From the NCBI RefSeq assembly GCF_900090045.1, contig NC_041787.1:1694001-1758000 (forward strand): 64,000 nucleotides of DNA, given 5' to 3'. Below the pieces are notes generated by a model. That model was not told the origin of the DNA, searched no databases, and saw only the letters and a list, made by a program, of their open reading frames with translations. The translations under genes and the position numbers were made by a program. This stretch comes from Plasmodium malariae. Its lineage: Eukaryota; Apicomplexa; Aconoidasida; Haemosporida; Plasmodiidae. Shown here one piece after another: positions 10,952-21,238 of the stretch (its first letter is position 1; every line of letters begins with the position of its first letter).

Positions 10952-12109
10952 CGTGTAGGCACATATGTATGTGGTTAAGCAGTCTACGCACAATAATAGC
11001 AGTAATTAAAAAAAAAAAAAAAAAGCGCGTTTTCATATACTAAAAAAATTAGACTTCTCGTATTTTACCTTGGTAATTAAATTATAAAAATAAAAGATAA
11101 AGGACGATACATATTTGTAATTTTCTTCAGATATATAGGACTTCGTATACGGCAGAAATACTACTGTAAACTTCATTATTAAGTATAATGAAATAACTAA
11201 ATATAGAATTTTAAATATTGGTTTAATAATTCCATCCCATAATAATACAAATGCTAAATAGCTATGTTAAAAAAAAAAAAAAAAAACAAGATATTAAATA
11301 GGTCGAAACGTAGACAGTTCAAAGTATTATGTAACTACCGCGGTGTAATTTATTCCGTTTTTTTATATTATTTTATATTATTTTTTATTCATTTATATTT
11401 ATTTTTTTATTTTATTTATTTTTTCTTTTTTTCTCAATCGTACTTACGCTATATATATCCACTCTATTATAGTAAAAATTGCAGAGGATAAAAGAACAAA
11501 TCCTAAGAAATTATTTTTTTCATCAAACATAGAATATAACTGTATACTTATAGGCACTAGGTCAGATGACTTTCTGAACCAGTTTAGATGGAATATTGAT
11601 CCTACAAGATTTAAAAAAAAAAAAAAAAAGCAAAAGAATACTTGGAAGGATAATAAGAAAAAAAAAAAAGAGATTAAAAAAAATTCTATATTGTAGTTGT
11701 CCTTTAAGAAAAAAAAGAAAGAAAGAAGTCTTCAAAGGTGTAATTTATTTTTAGTAACAATTTTTTTTTTTTTTTTTTTTATTTTATCATATATTATGAA
11801 TGCGTAACTTTTAAATATATATATATATATATATATCATTTCGTTTTGTGTTTTTAAAATGATACTAATTGGTCTTGGTAAGACAGGGCATGGGGTTTTC
11901 TTCACATAAACTTTTTTTACGTCGTCTAATTTTATTTTATTTCTTATTTCTAATTTAACAGGTTTATGTTCTCTCTTTCTATAATATAACAAATTATACA
12001 CTTCATCTTCAGAACTAGAATAAATGTTATAACATCCATTCCATGTTATATGACAGAAAATTAAATAGGAAAAGATGAAACAATATGTTGCTATCCTTTG
12101 AAAGTCCAT
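10763..12109 (-). CDS. Four-exon secretory/membrane protein of unknown function
   Basis: Exons 12109-11866, 11601-11448, 11261-11069 and 10834-10763 join to 663 nt, 220 residues. All junctions keep frame: phase 1 at a GTATCA donor with a TTGTAG acceptor, phase 2 at a perfect GTAAGT donor with AACATAG, and phase 0 at GTAAAA with TTTTAG. Residues 1 to about 25 look like a signal peptide (RIATYCFIFSYLIFCHI). A basic segment rich in Lys follows, ending KKTPCPVLPRP, then a hydrophobic block (about 112-175) of two or three membrane spans including GFVLLSSAIFTIIEWIYIA and FKILYLVISLYLIMKF. The C-terminal 23-codon exon encodes ISKELGQLMNRVIQENATL, a probable short coiled coil. I recognise no family. 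The signal peptide suggests the secretory pathway or apicoplast. The gene model is well supported; the first donor is the least certain junction. Confidence 0.75.
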
Positions 12110-12194
12110 TTTACACTTTCAGTGGGAACTTTTCCTTTTCCTTTAGTTTTAGTTTTTTTTAGTTTTTTTTTTTTTTTTTTTTTTTGTTTTTTTG

Positions 12195-12226
<32 letters not shown>

Positions 12227-13964
12227 TTCTATTGCTCCTATTTTGCAGTTATTCATATAGAAGATAAGTTCTTATTACTCATTATTTGTAATAGTAATTT
12301 TATTATTCCTCTCATAAAAAATGTTTAAAAGGACAGTGAGATGGGGAGTAACATTAAATATCGAAAAGCGAGCATAAAAAATTAAGAAGGAAAAGGAAGA
12401 AAAAGGGAAATGAACATGGCAAAAGACATAAAAAAAAAAAAAAAAAAAAATTTCACAATAATATCAGTCAAATTTTATCAATTTCATTTTTATTTTTCAA
12501 GGTTTATTAATGAGTCACTAAAAAAAAAAAAAAGAAAAAGAAAAGGAGCAATTTTTCCATAAAACTAAACTTAAGATGGACCATTTTTAACTGTACCACA
12601 AAACTATTAATTGTGTATGTATTTATTTATAACTATATTTAATTTTTTTTTTTTTTTATTTGTTCATTTATTAGTTCATTTATTAAGTTATTTATTAGTT
12701 TACTTATTTTATTATTTCGTTTTAAATGTATTTCTATATTCAAGTTAATATTGCATCCTGAACAATTAAAGAGCTCCACGTAACTCTATTATCCCTTCGC
12801 TTTGCCTTATTTTACATTGCTTTAATTTATTCTAATTTTCTTACATACTAAGCCTTACAGTTATTCATTAACATAATGTCCATATACACACAAGTTCTCC
12901 TTTTGTGTAATAACTGAAAATAATACTCTAAAAATTCAAGAACATTCATAAAAATAACTTTAAATTATAAAATAGAAGATATTGAAGATTTTAAAATGTA
13001 AAGGCAAAAATGACAAAAAAAAAAAAAAAATTACGCAGATTAACTAAAAAGCGAAAAAGAAGGTCTATGACAATCATATTTGGCAATATTAAATAGAGAA
13101 GACTTAAAGTATTAATCAGAATGACTAAAGAAAATGAAAAAATTTCAAATTATAAAAATATTTGTTTTACTGGGTACCCATTTGATATATATACATATAT
13201 ATATATATATATAAGAGTCATATCTTTATACATACATGTGCATATGTATGTATATATTTATATATGTATACATATATGTTTTTATGCATTTTTATTTTTT
13301 TTTTTTAATTTCCTTAGCATTTAATTTAAGGTGTAATGTGTTATTTCTACAGCCCGCTAAATCAATTTTATTTTTCCTTTTTTGCATAAGCGGTGCTAAA
13401 AAATAGCAAAAATTAAAAATAGAATTTACGTTTTATTTTTTCCCTCCAAATGAAAAAAACTAAAGCTGAACTATAATTTTTTTTTTTTTTTTTTTTTATT
13501 ATATTTTTGTTCTCAATACATAGTGTAATTATTACTTTATGCTTAACTAATATTAATTATTTCATATTATTACATTTTATTGTATTTTTTCTTTTTTTTT
13601 CCTTTATTATTCCGCTTCCGATTCACTGGAATTATAGTATACATATTTTCTTTAATCCCCCATATAATTTCAGTAATTTTTTTTTTTTTTTTTTTTTTTT
13701 GTTGTTTGGTTCTCATATTCATTAGTTAATTTTTTCCTTCTTCATTTTCGTTTTCGTCTTCTCATTTTTTTTTTTTTTTTTTATTTGGTTTTAATATTTA
13801 ATTTTTAATTCAAGAATAATAATATAACCTAAAGCTGTTTTACTATAATATATATGTATACATATATTATATATACATGTTGATATATTTATATATATGT
13901 ACGAGTTTTATATTTAAGTGTAGATAGCAAAATTGCATAGTTCATTTTTCTTTTATTATTTTTA
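12110..13964. other. Divergent promoter spacer
   Basis: Head-to-head region between the four-exon gene (minus) and the ZNHIT1-like gene (plus), so it should hold both promoters. It has long homopolymer runs (T-rich 12154-12223, A 12430-12450, T 13478-13497, T 13679-13700, T 13766-13782) and a TATA/TACATA stretch at 13190-13275. An ATG-started frame at 13121 runs into this microsatellite and I do not support it as a gene. Confidence 0.65.
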
Positions 13965-14717
13965 ATGGGGAGAAAGAGACTTGATAAAAATGCAAAAAAT
14001 GTAAAAAAGAGGAAAAGAAAAAAGGGATCAGATAGCGAAGATGATGATGATATTGAAATAACTAACATCAATGTTAATTTAAATAGAAACGCGTCTTCTT
14101 TGGGTAAATTTAAACAAAGAGAGAAGCTTGATATAAACTTGATTCTAGCTCAAGATGAGGCCGACGCTTCTAAGTAAGAAAAGAAAGAAAAGAATAAAAA
14201 AAAAAAAAAAAAAGAGGTCTACATTCAACTAGAAAAAAAATTTTCATTGTTGTATAAACGATAAAAGAAAATATGCTGATCCTCATGTGTACATTTAAAC
14301 TACAGATTTATACATACATTCTACATACATGTTTTATTTCTATACAAATTGTATTTATTGAAAAAAAGGAAGATTCAGTTATGCTATATCTTCGCTCAGA
14401 GTGTTCATTTATTTTAATTAAAATTATTTTCTTTTTTGTTATTAATCGTTCATTTTTTTTTTTTTTTTTGCACTCATTTATTTTCCTCTCATTTGCGTAG
14501 AATAAAAAGTTACTGTTGGACGAAGGTTAGCGGTGGAAGTAGCTCCTTAACTCGAAGGAAATTTTGTATTGTTTGTGGTTTTGAAGGAAAATATAAATGC
14601 TTAAAATGCTATGAGCATAAACCAATTTCATACATTAGATATTACTGTTCGTTAAATTGCAAGAAAATTCATGATGAGTCTTCATGTTGTAAATATAAAA
14701 TGTTAGATATGTGGTGA
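13965..14717 (+). CDS. HIT-type zinc finger protein, ZNHIT1/SWC6-like
   Basis: Two exons, 13965-14173 and 14501-14717, joined in phase 2 (GTAAGA donor, TTTGCGTAG acceptor), giving 141 residues. The first 70 residues are basic then acidic (GRKRLDKN, KKRKRKKGSDSEDDDD). The second exon carries a complete HIT zinc finger: Cys92, Cys95, Cys103, Cys106, Cys119, Cys123, His127 and Cys132, including FCIVCGFEGKYKC, which closely matches the finger of ZNHIT1. Human ZNHIT1 has 154 residues, so length fits. ZNHIT1/Swc6 is a subunit of the SRCAP/SWR1 chromatin remodeller that deposits H2A.Z, so a nuclear role at H2A.Z promoters is expected. Other ZNHIT proteins are the alternative, but size and C-terminal finger position favour ZNHIT1. 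Confidence 0.85.
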
Positions 14718-15484
14718 GACAGGGAAGGATAATCAATAAAAGAAACGAGAAAAAAGGGAAAGACAGGAAATAATGGGATCTGTCCAAAGAGAAAAAGGAA
14801 AGATAGGAAATAATGGATTAGTTAAAAGGGAAAAAAACGAATTTTCCCAACATACGAAAAATAGCGTGCTTTTTGAAATAACGAATTTAACCCGTATTGT
14901 CTGTAAAATTTTTACCAAATCAAATTTAAAAAGAAAAAAAAAAAATTACTCAAAAATATTATTTCCGTTATTGTTTTTGTTTTCCTATTCTGTGCTTGTG
15001 TTTATTTTAATTTTCTGAAATTAGACCTTAATTGTATAGATTTTTTGCTTTAGTTGCACTTTTTTTTTTTTTTTTATCATTTGGCACGTTGAATCGTTAT
15101 TACATAATCAACTGTGTTCATTTATTTTATTTTATTCTTTATAATGTTCTTTATATCTTTTTCTTTCTTTTTTTTTTTTTTTTTTTTTTGTTATCATTCC
15201 ATTTTAAATGGCTTAAAAATTAACTTAAAAAATTATTTAAAAGAAAACAAGAAAAAAAAAAAAAAAAAATGTTTAATGAAAAAGTGGTCAAAAGAGGATG
15301 ATCACAGGATAACCCAAGAATAAGCAACGGAGGATAAGAAAGCCACATTTCATTTAAATATAAAAAAATGCCTCTCCAATGCATATAACACAAATAAAAA
15401 ATATATCGAACGGATACTGTTTATTAGGCGAACAAGGTTCATCATATCAATATATTTTTTTGTTTGCAGAATATTTTCCCATAT
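14718..15484. other. Convergent 3' spacer
   Basis: Tail-to-tail region between the ZNHIT1-like and Dim1-like genes, mainly 3' untranslated sequence: purine-rich repeats with GGAAAGA and GGAAATAATGGA near 14720-14830, poly-T at 15060-15076 and 15168-15189, poly-A at 15252-15269. No gene seen. Confidence 0.65.
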
Positions 15485-16660
15485 TCACCCTTGGTCAATA
15501 TGGTCGTCATTTACTTCTTCTTCGCTCATTTCTCCCTCTTCATCATTGAAAAAAACATTGCTCATTTCACTAGTCTTAATACTGGAAATGTTGAAAAAGT
15601 GTATCCCTTTTTTATTAAATTCTAGTAACAATTTTAGAAAATCATTTTCTTCTAAATTGACACTTCTCTTTTCACACATATTTATATCTTTTAAAATATC
15701 AAGGCAGTATTTTTTAAAAGGGTAATTAATTGGAACAATTTTATTAAAAGTACAGCTATTTTTATAATTATGTTCTAACATATTTAATATTGCATTTCTT
15801 TTAAAAATAGCATGCAGTGTTTTTCTTTTTCTACTAAAACAAATTCTTAATAAATTATCCCACTCATCAAAATTTACAAGGAAATTATTTTCCTTTGGAA
15901 TAAGTTTCAAAATAATACTATCCACTTTTGGTGGTGGGTTAAAGCTACTTCTATCTACATTAAATATTTTAATGACTTTACAAAAAAGTTTTACATTAAC
16001 TGTTAGTCTACTATATTTGCTATCGCCTACGTTAGCAAGCATTCTTTCAGCAAATTCCTTTTGAAACATCAATACAGCGCATTTAAATAACGGTCTATGT
16101 GCTATTAATTTAAAAATAAGTGGACTTGATATCTTATATGGAATATTAGCAGTACATATATCAAATTTAGGGAAAACTGTTTTAATAGCATCCCCTTCAT
16201 ATATCTCTAAATTGTTATAGCCTTCATAAAGGCATCTTTTTTTAACTTCATTTATCATTCTGGAATCAATATCTATAGTAATTACTTTTTTAGCTATTGG
16301 TAACAATTTAATTGTTAAGTTACCCGTACCACAACCAATTTCTAGTACTACATCTGAGCTTTTTATATTTGCTGCAAATATAATTTTATCTAAAATACCT
16401 GGGTTTTTTAAAAGATGTTGACCATGTTTTTTATATAATATCATATTCATTTTATTACCGCTTTTTATTTTTGAGGTGCTGATATTTCTCCTGTTAATAA
16501 TATTATTATTACTCTGTTTATTAATCCCATTATTTATATGCTTCCCTATTTTTGAGGATTTGTTAATTTCGTTATGATACACTCTATGCTGCCTCATTGT
16601 TAAGATGTAATTTGTAACAATTTTTGAAAAATTACGGAAAAAGTTGTTACTACAAGACAT
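15485..16660 (-). CDS. DIM1: rRNA N6,N6-dimethyladenosine transferase, Dim1/KsgA family
   Basis: A 391-residue protein that transfers methyl groups from S-adenosylmethionine to two adjacent adenosines in the 3' hairpin of small-subunit rRNA. After a 70-residue basic, Asn-rich extension comes the conserved HGQHLLKNPGILDKI. The SAM-binding motif EIGCGTGN is at 107-114, an acidic motif II (ITIDID) near 127-132, and the catalytic NIPYKISSP at 172-180. FQKEFAERMLA and SFNPPPKVDS follow. NIPY and NPPPKVDS are the eukaryotic Dim1 form rather than bacterial KsgA (NLPY). Human DIMT1 has 313 residues; the extra length is the N-terminal extension and an acidic tail (DEEGEMSEEEVNDD). The extension could be an organelle presequence, and an internal Met71 offers a shorter cytosolic/nucleolar form. 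I favour the nucleolar Dim1 role but cannot exclude mitochondrial or apicoplast targeting. Confidence 0.9.
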   Translation of the reverse strand: MSCSNNFFRNFSKIVTNYILTMRQHRVYHNEINKSSKIGKHINNGINKQSNNNIINRRNISTSKIKSGNKMNMILYKKHGQHLLKNPGILDKIIFAANIKSSDVVLEIGCGTGNLTIKLLPIAKKVITIDIDSRMINEVKKRCLYEGYNNLEIYEGDAIKTVFPKFDICTANIPYKISSPLIFKLIAHRPLFKCAVLMFQKEFAERMLANVGDSKYSRLTVNVKLFCKVIKIFNVDRSSFNPPPKVDSIILKLIPKENNFLVNFDEWDNLLRICFSRKRKTLHAIFKRNAILNMLEHNYKNSCTFNKIVPINYPFKKYCLDILKDINMCEKRSVNLEENDFLKLLLEFNKKGIHFFNISSIKTSEMSNVFFNDEEGEMSEEEVNDDHIDQG

Positions 16661-17070
16661 ATCATTTATTCTATATTAGGGCTTGTAAATAATTATCTAA
16701 CGTTGTACCTTGTAAGGAAACTTCTTGCCTCTTCAAGCAGGTTTGAAGTGTATACATACGTATGTATATATATAAGCTTATCTGTTTATTCCTATACATA
16801 TATATATATATATATATATACATACATACTTACGTACATATGTACATATGTATGTATTAATTAATTCGCCTGTTCAAATAGGCTTATCCATTTATTTGTA
16901 CATATATATGTTTATACATGTATAAATCTTCCGTGGAGCAGTTAAAAAATAACTTTTCAGTGTTAATACTTTTTTTCTTCGAAAAAATATATTCGTTTTA
17001 ATTTAAACGTAATTTTCAGAAGAAAATATTATTTTTACTGTAATGAGAAAAGGTCTGGCACAAATAAAAA

Positions 17071-17304
17071 AATTCGATAAATATGCTAAATTCGATAAAT
17101 ATGCTAAATTCGATAAATATGCTAAATTCGATAAATATGCTAAATTCGTTAAATATGCCAAATTCGTTAAATATGCCAAATTCGTTAAATATGCTAAATT
17201 CGTTAAATATGCTAAATTCGTTAAATATGCCAAATTCGTTAAATATGCTAAATTCGTTAAATATGCTAAATTCGTTAAAGATGTTAAGTCCATTGAACAT
17301 GTTA
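17071..17304 (+). repeat. 18-bp minisatellite
   Basis: Eleven full units of AATTCGATAAATATGCTA type run without a break from 17071 to 17268, followed by two decayed units. The first four units carry GATA at the variable position and the later ones GTTA; a second position alternates GCTA and GCCA. Because 18 is a multiple of three, several frames stay open on both strands; I take these as repeat artefacts. Confidence 0.9.
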
Positions 17305-17419
17305 AATAAATATATTAAATTCGTTAAATATTTTAAAATAATAGAGTTGCATTATACCGGCGCCTTTGAATAAATACTAACAATTTTGTCATATACCTAA
17401 TTTATCGTACACAACTTTT

Positions 17420-18405
17420 TTAAAGCTAATGAAAAAAAAACATTCATTATTATTTATAAAATATATAACACTGTGAACATACATGCGTTTAGTATCAGTT
17501 ATGTAAAATTATATGTACGTAAAAGGTTATATATATCTGGAGAGTGTATAAAAATTGTACAGCGCCTAAATTTATGTATTGAACGTTTTGTGGGGTGTAC
17601 TTACTAATATATCATTAAATGCCATCTTGCTATATAAAATACTTTTCTCTATGTACTTAAATATATTTTAATTTTTTTGTTTCTAATTATTTTTCTTTTT
17701 CAGAATATAGGTAACAAAAAAGAAATCATGAATAAAAGAAAAAAGCAAAAATAAAAGAATGGAAAAGAAAAAAAAAAAAAGGAAAACATTTTCAGTTGAT
17801 TTAAGTTTTTTCAAAACATAAGAAAAACGCGTAGTAGAGAATATGATATCATATTTTTCATACAGAGAAGCTGTAACTTACAATCCACTTAGATTGTCAT
17901 CCTTTAAAATTTTCATACTAGTATGATTAAATATATTTTTCTCTGATATAGAACTTTAAACGCAATAAATTTTACCAAAGAAAAAAAAAAAATTATGTAA
18001 AAACGGAAAGTATAAATAACATATAGACATATACATCACCTTGCTTTGTTATATTTAAACCCCTGGGTTGAGTTTTTTTTATACACTTTTTCTCATTATA
18101 ATGTATGTCTGTTATAATAACGTTGTAATAACTTTGTTGTAAGAGGAACAGTTAATGTTTTCCAAATAGGGTAATATAGTTGATGTGCCTTAAGTATAAT
18201 CTTAAAATTTTATTTTTTTTTTTGAGGCAGTATTAGGAACTTATGTAGTGCTACGTATGTATATGTGTACATATATATACATGTACATATACGGTCATAT
18301 AAATTTTGGATACCTGTTTAGAGCAAGTTGAATTCAAATTGTACTTTGAAAACATATTATAACGTTATAATTTTTATAACACAACATTTTTCCCTTTTGA
18401 TACGT

Positions 18406-18453
<48 letters not shown>

Positions 18454-18890
18454 TGTTTTCATTTCGCATAATTAAGTCATTATAATGACATTTATTTATT
18501 ATTTGTTTTTACCATTAAGGTTGTTATTCCATGAAAAAGTATTTAACATTAATTTATGTAAACATATAAGAACTTCAAACTTTTTGATGAACTTTAATCT
18601 TTTTTAAAAATTTTGAATTACTTAATTACGATAAAAATTTTGACTTAAATATATATATAAATGTATAAATATATACATATTCTTATACACATATTTATAA
18701 TACATATTTATATGTACATATTTATATATACATATTTATAATACATATTTATAAATACATATTTATGTATACATATATATTGGTATTTTATTACGAAAGC
18801 TTTGAATTTAATTTGTTCCATTTTATGCTGCTTTTTTTTAGCCTCATTTTTAGAGCTTGGCTTTTTAATACACCATAAAAACAAATCCAT
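17420..18890 (-). CDS. Candidate seven-exon small gene (unrecognised)
   Basis: Proposed exons: 18890-18795, 18591-18513, 18313-18293, 18188-18122, 17917-17882, 17629-17605 and 17425-17420, totalling 330 nt (109 residues). Donors include GTAATA, GTAAAA, GTATAT, GTTATT and two GTAAGT; acceptors include CTCTAAACAG and TTTTCATTAG. The phases run 0, 1, 1, 2, 2, 0 and agree at every junction. Exon 1 is a 32-codon ATG exon (MDLFLWCIKKPSSKNEAKKK). Later exons give FIKKFEVLICLHKLM, YDRTSTILPYLENINCSSYN and MKILKDDNLSG. I recognise no family. Many tiny exons and one 21-nt exon make chance assembly a real risk: the fourth exon also reads open in another frame, the GTTATT donor is weak, and the final exon (Leu plus stop) is the least certain. 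Exons 1, 2 and 5 look most like coding sequence. Confidence 0.35.
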
Positions 18891-19279
18891 GCACTTTTCG
18901 ACATGTTTGTTTCATTTGTTTTATTTTTTCTACTACTAATACTTCACATTATATATTTTGAGACTTAAATTTTAAGTCCTATATTTTTTTAAAATTTTCG
19001 TTTTAAGATTTGAAATTTCCATAAAAATTAAATAATTTTACGAGTTTGAAAAAATTGTTTATGACTTCATAAGCACGTGTAAAATATACGAGAACCTAGA
19101 ACATTATTTTCGTAACTTCTTTTTCGTTGTTTGAAAAAGATTAAAGGTTTAATTGAATTTTCAAAATTATTGTTTAATTATAATATTAAAAAATATATGC
19201 AAAACATTCACCTTTCGTTTATATATATATATATATATGCATATATATTTTTATTTACATATGTATAACATTTTAATTC

Positions 19280-19665
19280 AATTTTTTTTTATGTCTTCAT
19301 GTTTTTCCATTTTTTATTACGCGTTTTTTATGTCAGCGTTCAATTTTTTATGTTGTTATTCGTTTTTTTATGTTGTCATTTGTTTTTTTATGTTGTCATT
19401 TGTTTTTTTATGCTGTCTTTCGTTTTTTTGTGTTTTCTCATGCTCTTTTTCTGTTGCCATACATTTTTTCGTGTCTCCATGCACATTTTTATGCTATCAA
19501 TTCTTTTTTTTTTTTTATGCTATCAATTCTTTTTTTTTTTTATTCTATCAATTCTTTTTTTTTTTATGCTATCAATTCTTTTTTTTTTTATGCTATCAAT
19601 TCTTTTTTTTTTATGCTATCAATTTTTTTTTTTTTTATGTTATGAATTCTTTTTTTTATTCAAAA
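19280..19665 (+). repeat. Poly-T interspersed repeats (TTATGTTGTCATT and TATGCTATCAATTC units)
   Basis: Runs of T are spaced by TTATGTTGTCATTCG-like units (19330-19440) and then about six TATGCTATCAATTC units (19491-19640) of roughly 24 bp. Three overlapping Phe-rich frames are open here only because of the repeat. Confidence 0.8.
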
Positions 19666-19744
19666 TAAATTCCTTTTTTCCAGTTATGGGAGAATATATA
19701 TGATAAAGGTAAGGGGTTTTCCCTTATATAATCCATAAAATAAG

Positions 19745-19778
<34 letters not shown>

Positions 19779-20655
19779 GTATAACAATTTTACATTTGCA
19801 TTTGTTGTGTTCCAATAATATTTCAATTTTTAGATCAATTAAATATATATTATAAGCTTAAGACAGACAAAATAGGGAGCCTTAAAATTATGCAATTTGT
19901 GCATTTAAACATGTTATATCTATATATCTATATATATATGTGCGTACGCAAATTTCTTTATTTTCACACATAAATATATATAAATACGTATAATTACATA
20001 TAAAAACATGTAAATACACATGAATACATATAAACACAAATTAATACAAATTAATATATCTAAATACAAAATGCGAATTAATATATGTAAATACAAATTA
20101 ACATAAGTTAATACAAATTAATATATATAGATATAGTTAATATATATATATAAATTAATATGTGTAAATAAGCTTGAATGAAGGAAGCACTTATAATTAA
20201 AGGAAATATATACAAACACAGGAACACAAATACGTGTATGTAGGTAAATATATATGTACATATATAAACACACACATATATATATATATAACACTTTGAC
20301 TATATGTTTTAATTAACTATATTATTTCCCACTTTGTTTGTACAGCAAGCGTTATGTTAAATGATAAATAAATAATCATTGCATACACGTACGTTTCAGT
20401 AAAATTCTGATTTAATACTGTTAAAAAAGGAAAACATTAAAACATAACTGTTAATTTATGTAACATCTTGATAATATGAGCACATATTTATATATGCCCA
20501 TAATTCAGTAGTTACTATTTTTTTTTCAGAGATTTTTATTTTTTGTTTTGTTTTTACAAATTTAATTTGTTCTGTTTATTAATTTATTTTCACACTTATA
20601 TGGTTATATTATTACTTTTATGCAAAATGTGTAAATGGATTCATAATCTACTAAA

Positions 20656-20690
<35 letters not shown>

Positions 20691-21238
20691 TTAAAAGAAA
20701 AAATCATTTTTTTTCTGCATGTACATATTATTATGATGTTATAGCGCATTACTATATAGAACTACGTTTTTATACCATTTTGTATTAGTAGTAAAGTAAT
20801 CATTTTATTTTTACTTTATTTTATTCATGTGAAAAGATAAAGTAAAACAAAGTAGAGTAAATTTAAATAAAAAATAAAAATAAATAAAAATAAGTAAAAA
20901 TAAATAAAAAAAGGATAGAATAAAATAAAATAAAATAGAATAAAACAAAGTTAAATAAAACAGAATTAAATAAAACAAAACGGAAAAACATATAGGACAG
21001 AGTAACAGTACAGATTAGAATAATATAAAATAAAATATAGTAAAATATATCAAAATATAGCAAAATATAGCAAAATATAGTAAAATAAACAAAAATAAAG
21101 TGAAATAAGAAAAACAGCAAAATAGAGCAAAACAGAAAAAGTAAGTCGATATAAAGCAAAATATAAAGTTTAATAATTAGGTACCCATACCGTAGAAAGA
21201 ATACAATAAAAAATAGTACAAAAATAAAGTAGTAGAAA

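Larger units (their letters stand above)
16661..21238. other. 4.6-kb spacer with repeats and a candidate spliced gene
   Basis: Divergent region between the Dim1-like gene (minus) and LCB2 (plus). It contains an 18-bp minisatellite (17071-17304), a candidate multi-exon minus-strand gene (17420-18890), (TA)n at 16799-16820 and 18412-18445, a poly-T repeat block (19280-19665), a run of AAATTAATA and ATACA units (19970-20170), and A-rich AAATAAAAT repeats (20820-21170) just upstream of LCB2. Apart from the entries listed separately I see no gene. Confidence 0.65.

Noticed and set aside
13121..13324. 67-codon ATG frame, possibly the first exon of a small gene
   Set aside because: After about 18 codons it runs into TATA microsatellite; possible acceptors downstream give only very short, inconsistent products.
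17003..17373. Four overlapping ORFs on both strands across the 18-bp repeat
   Set aside because: The period is a multiple of three, so all stop-free frames persist; no flanking coding sequence exists.
19153..19703. Phe-rich ORFs of 91-171 codons
   Set aside because: They are produced by poly-T repeats and have no non-repetitive coding part.
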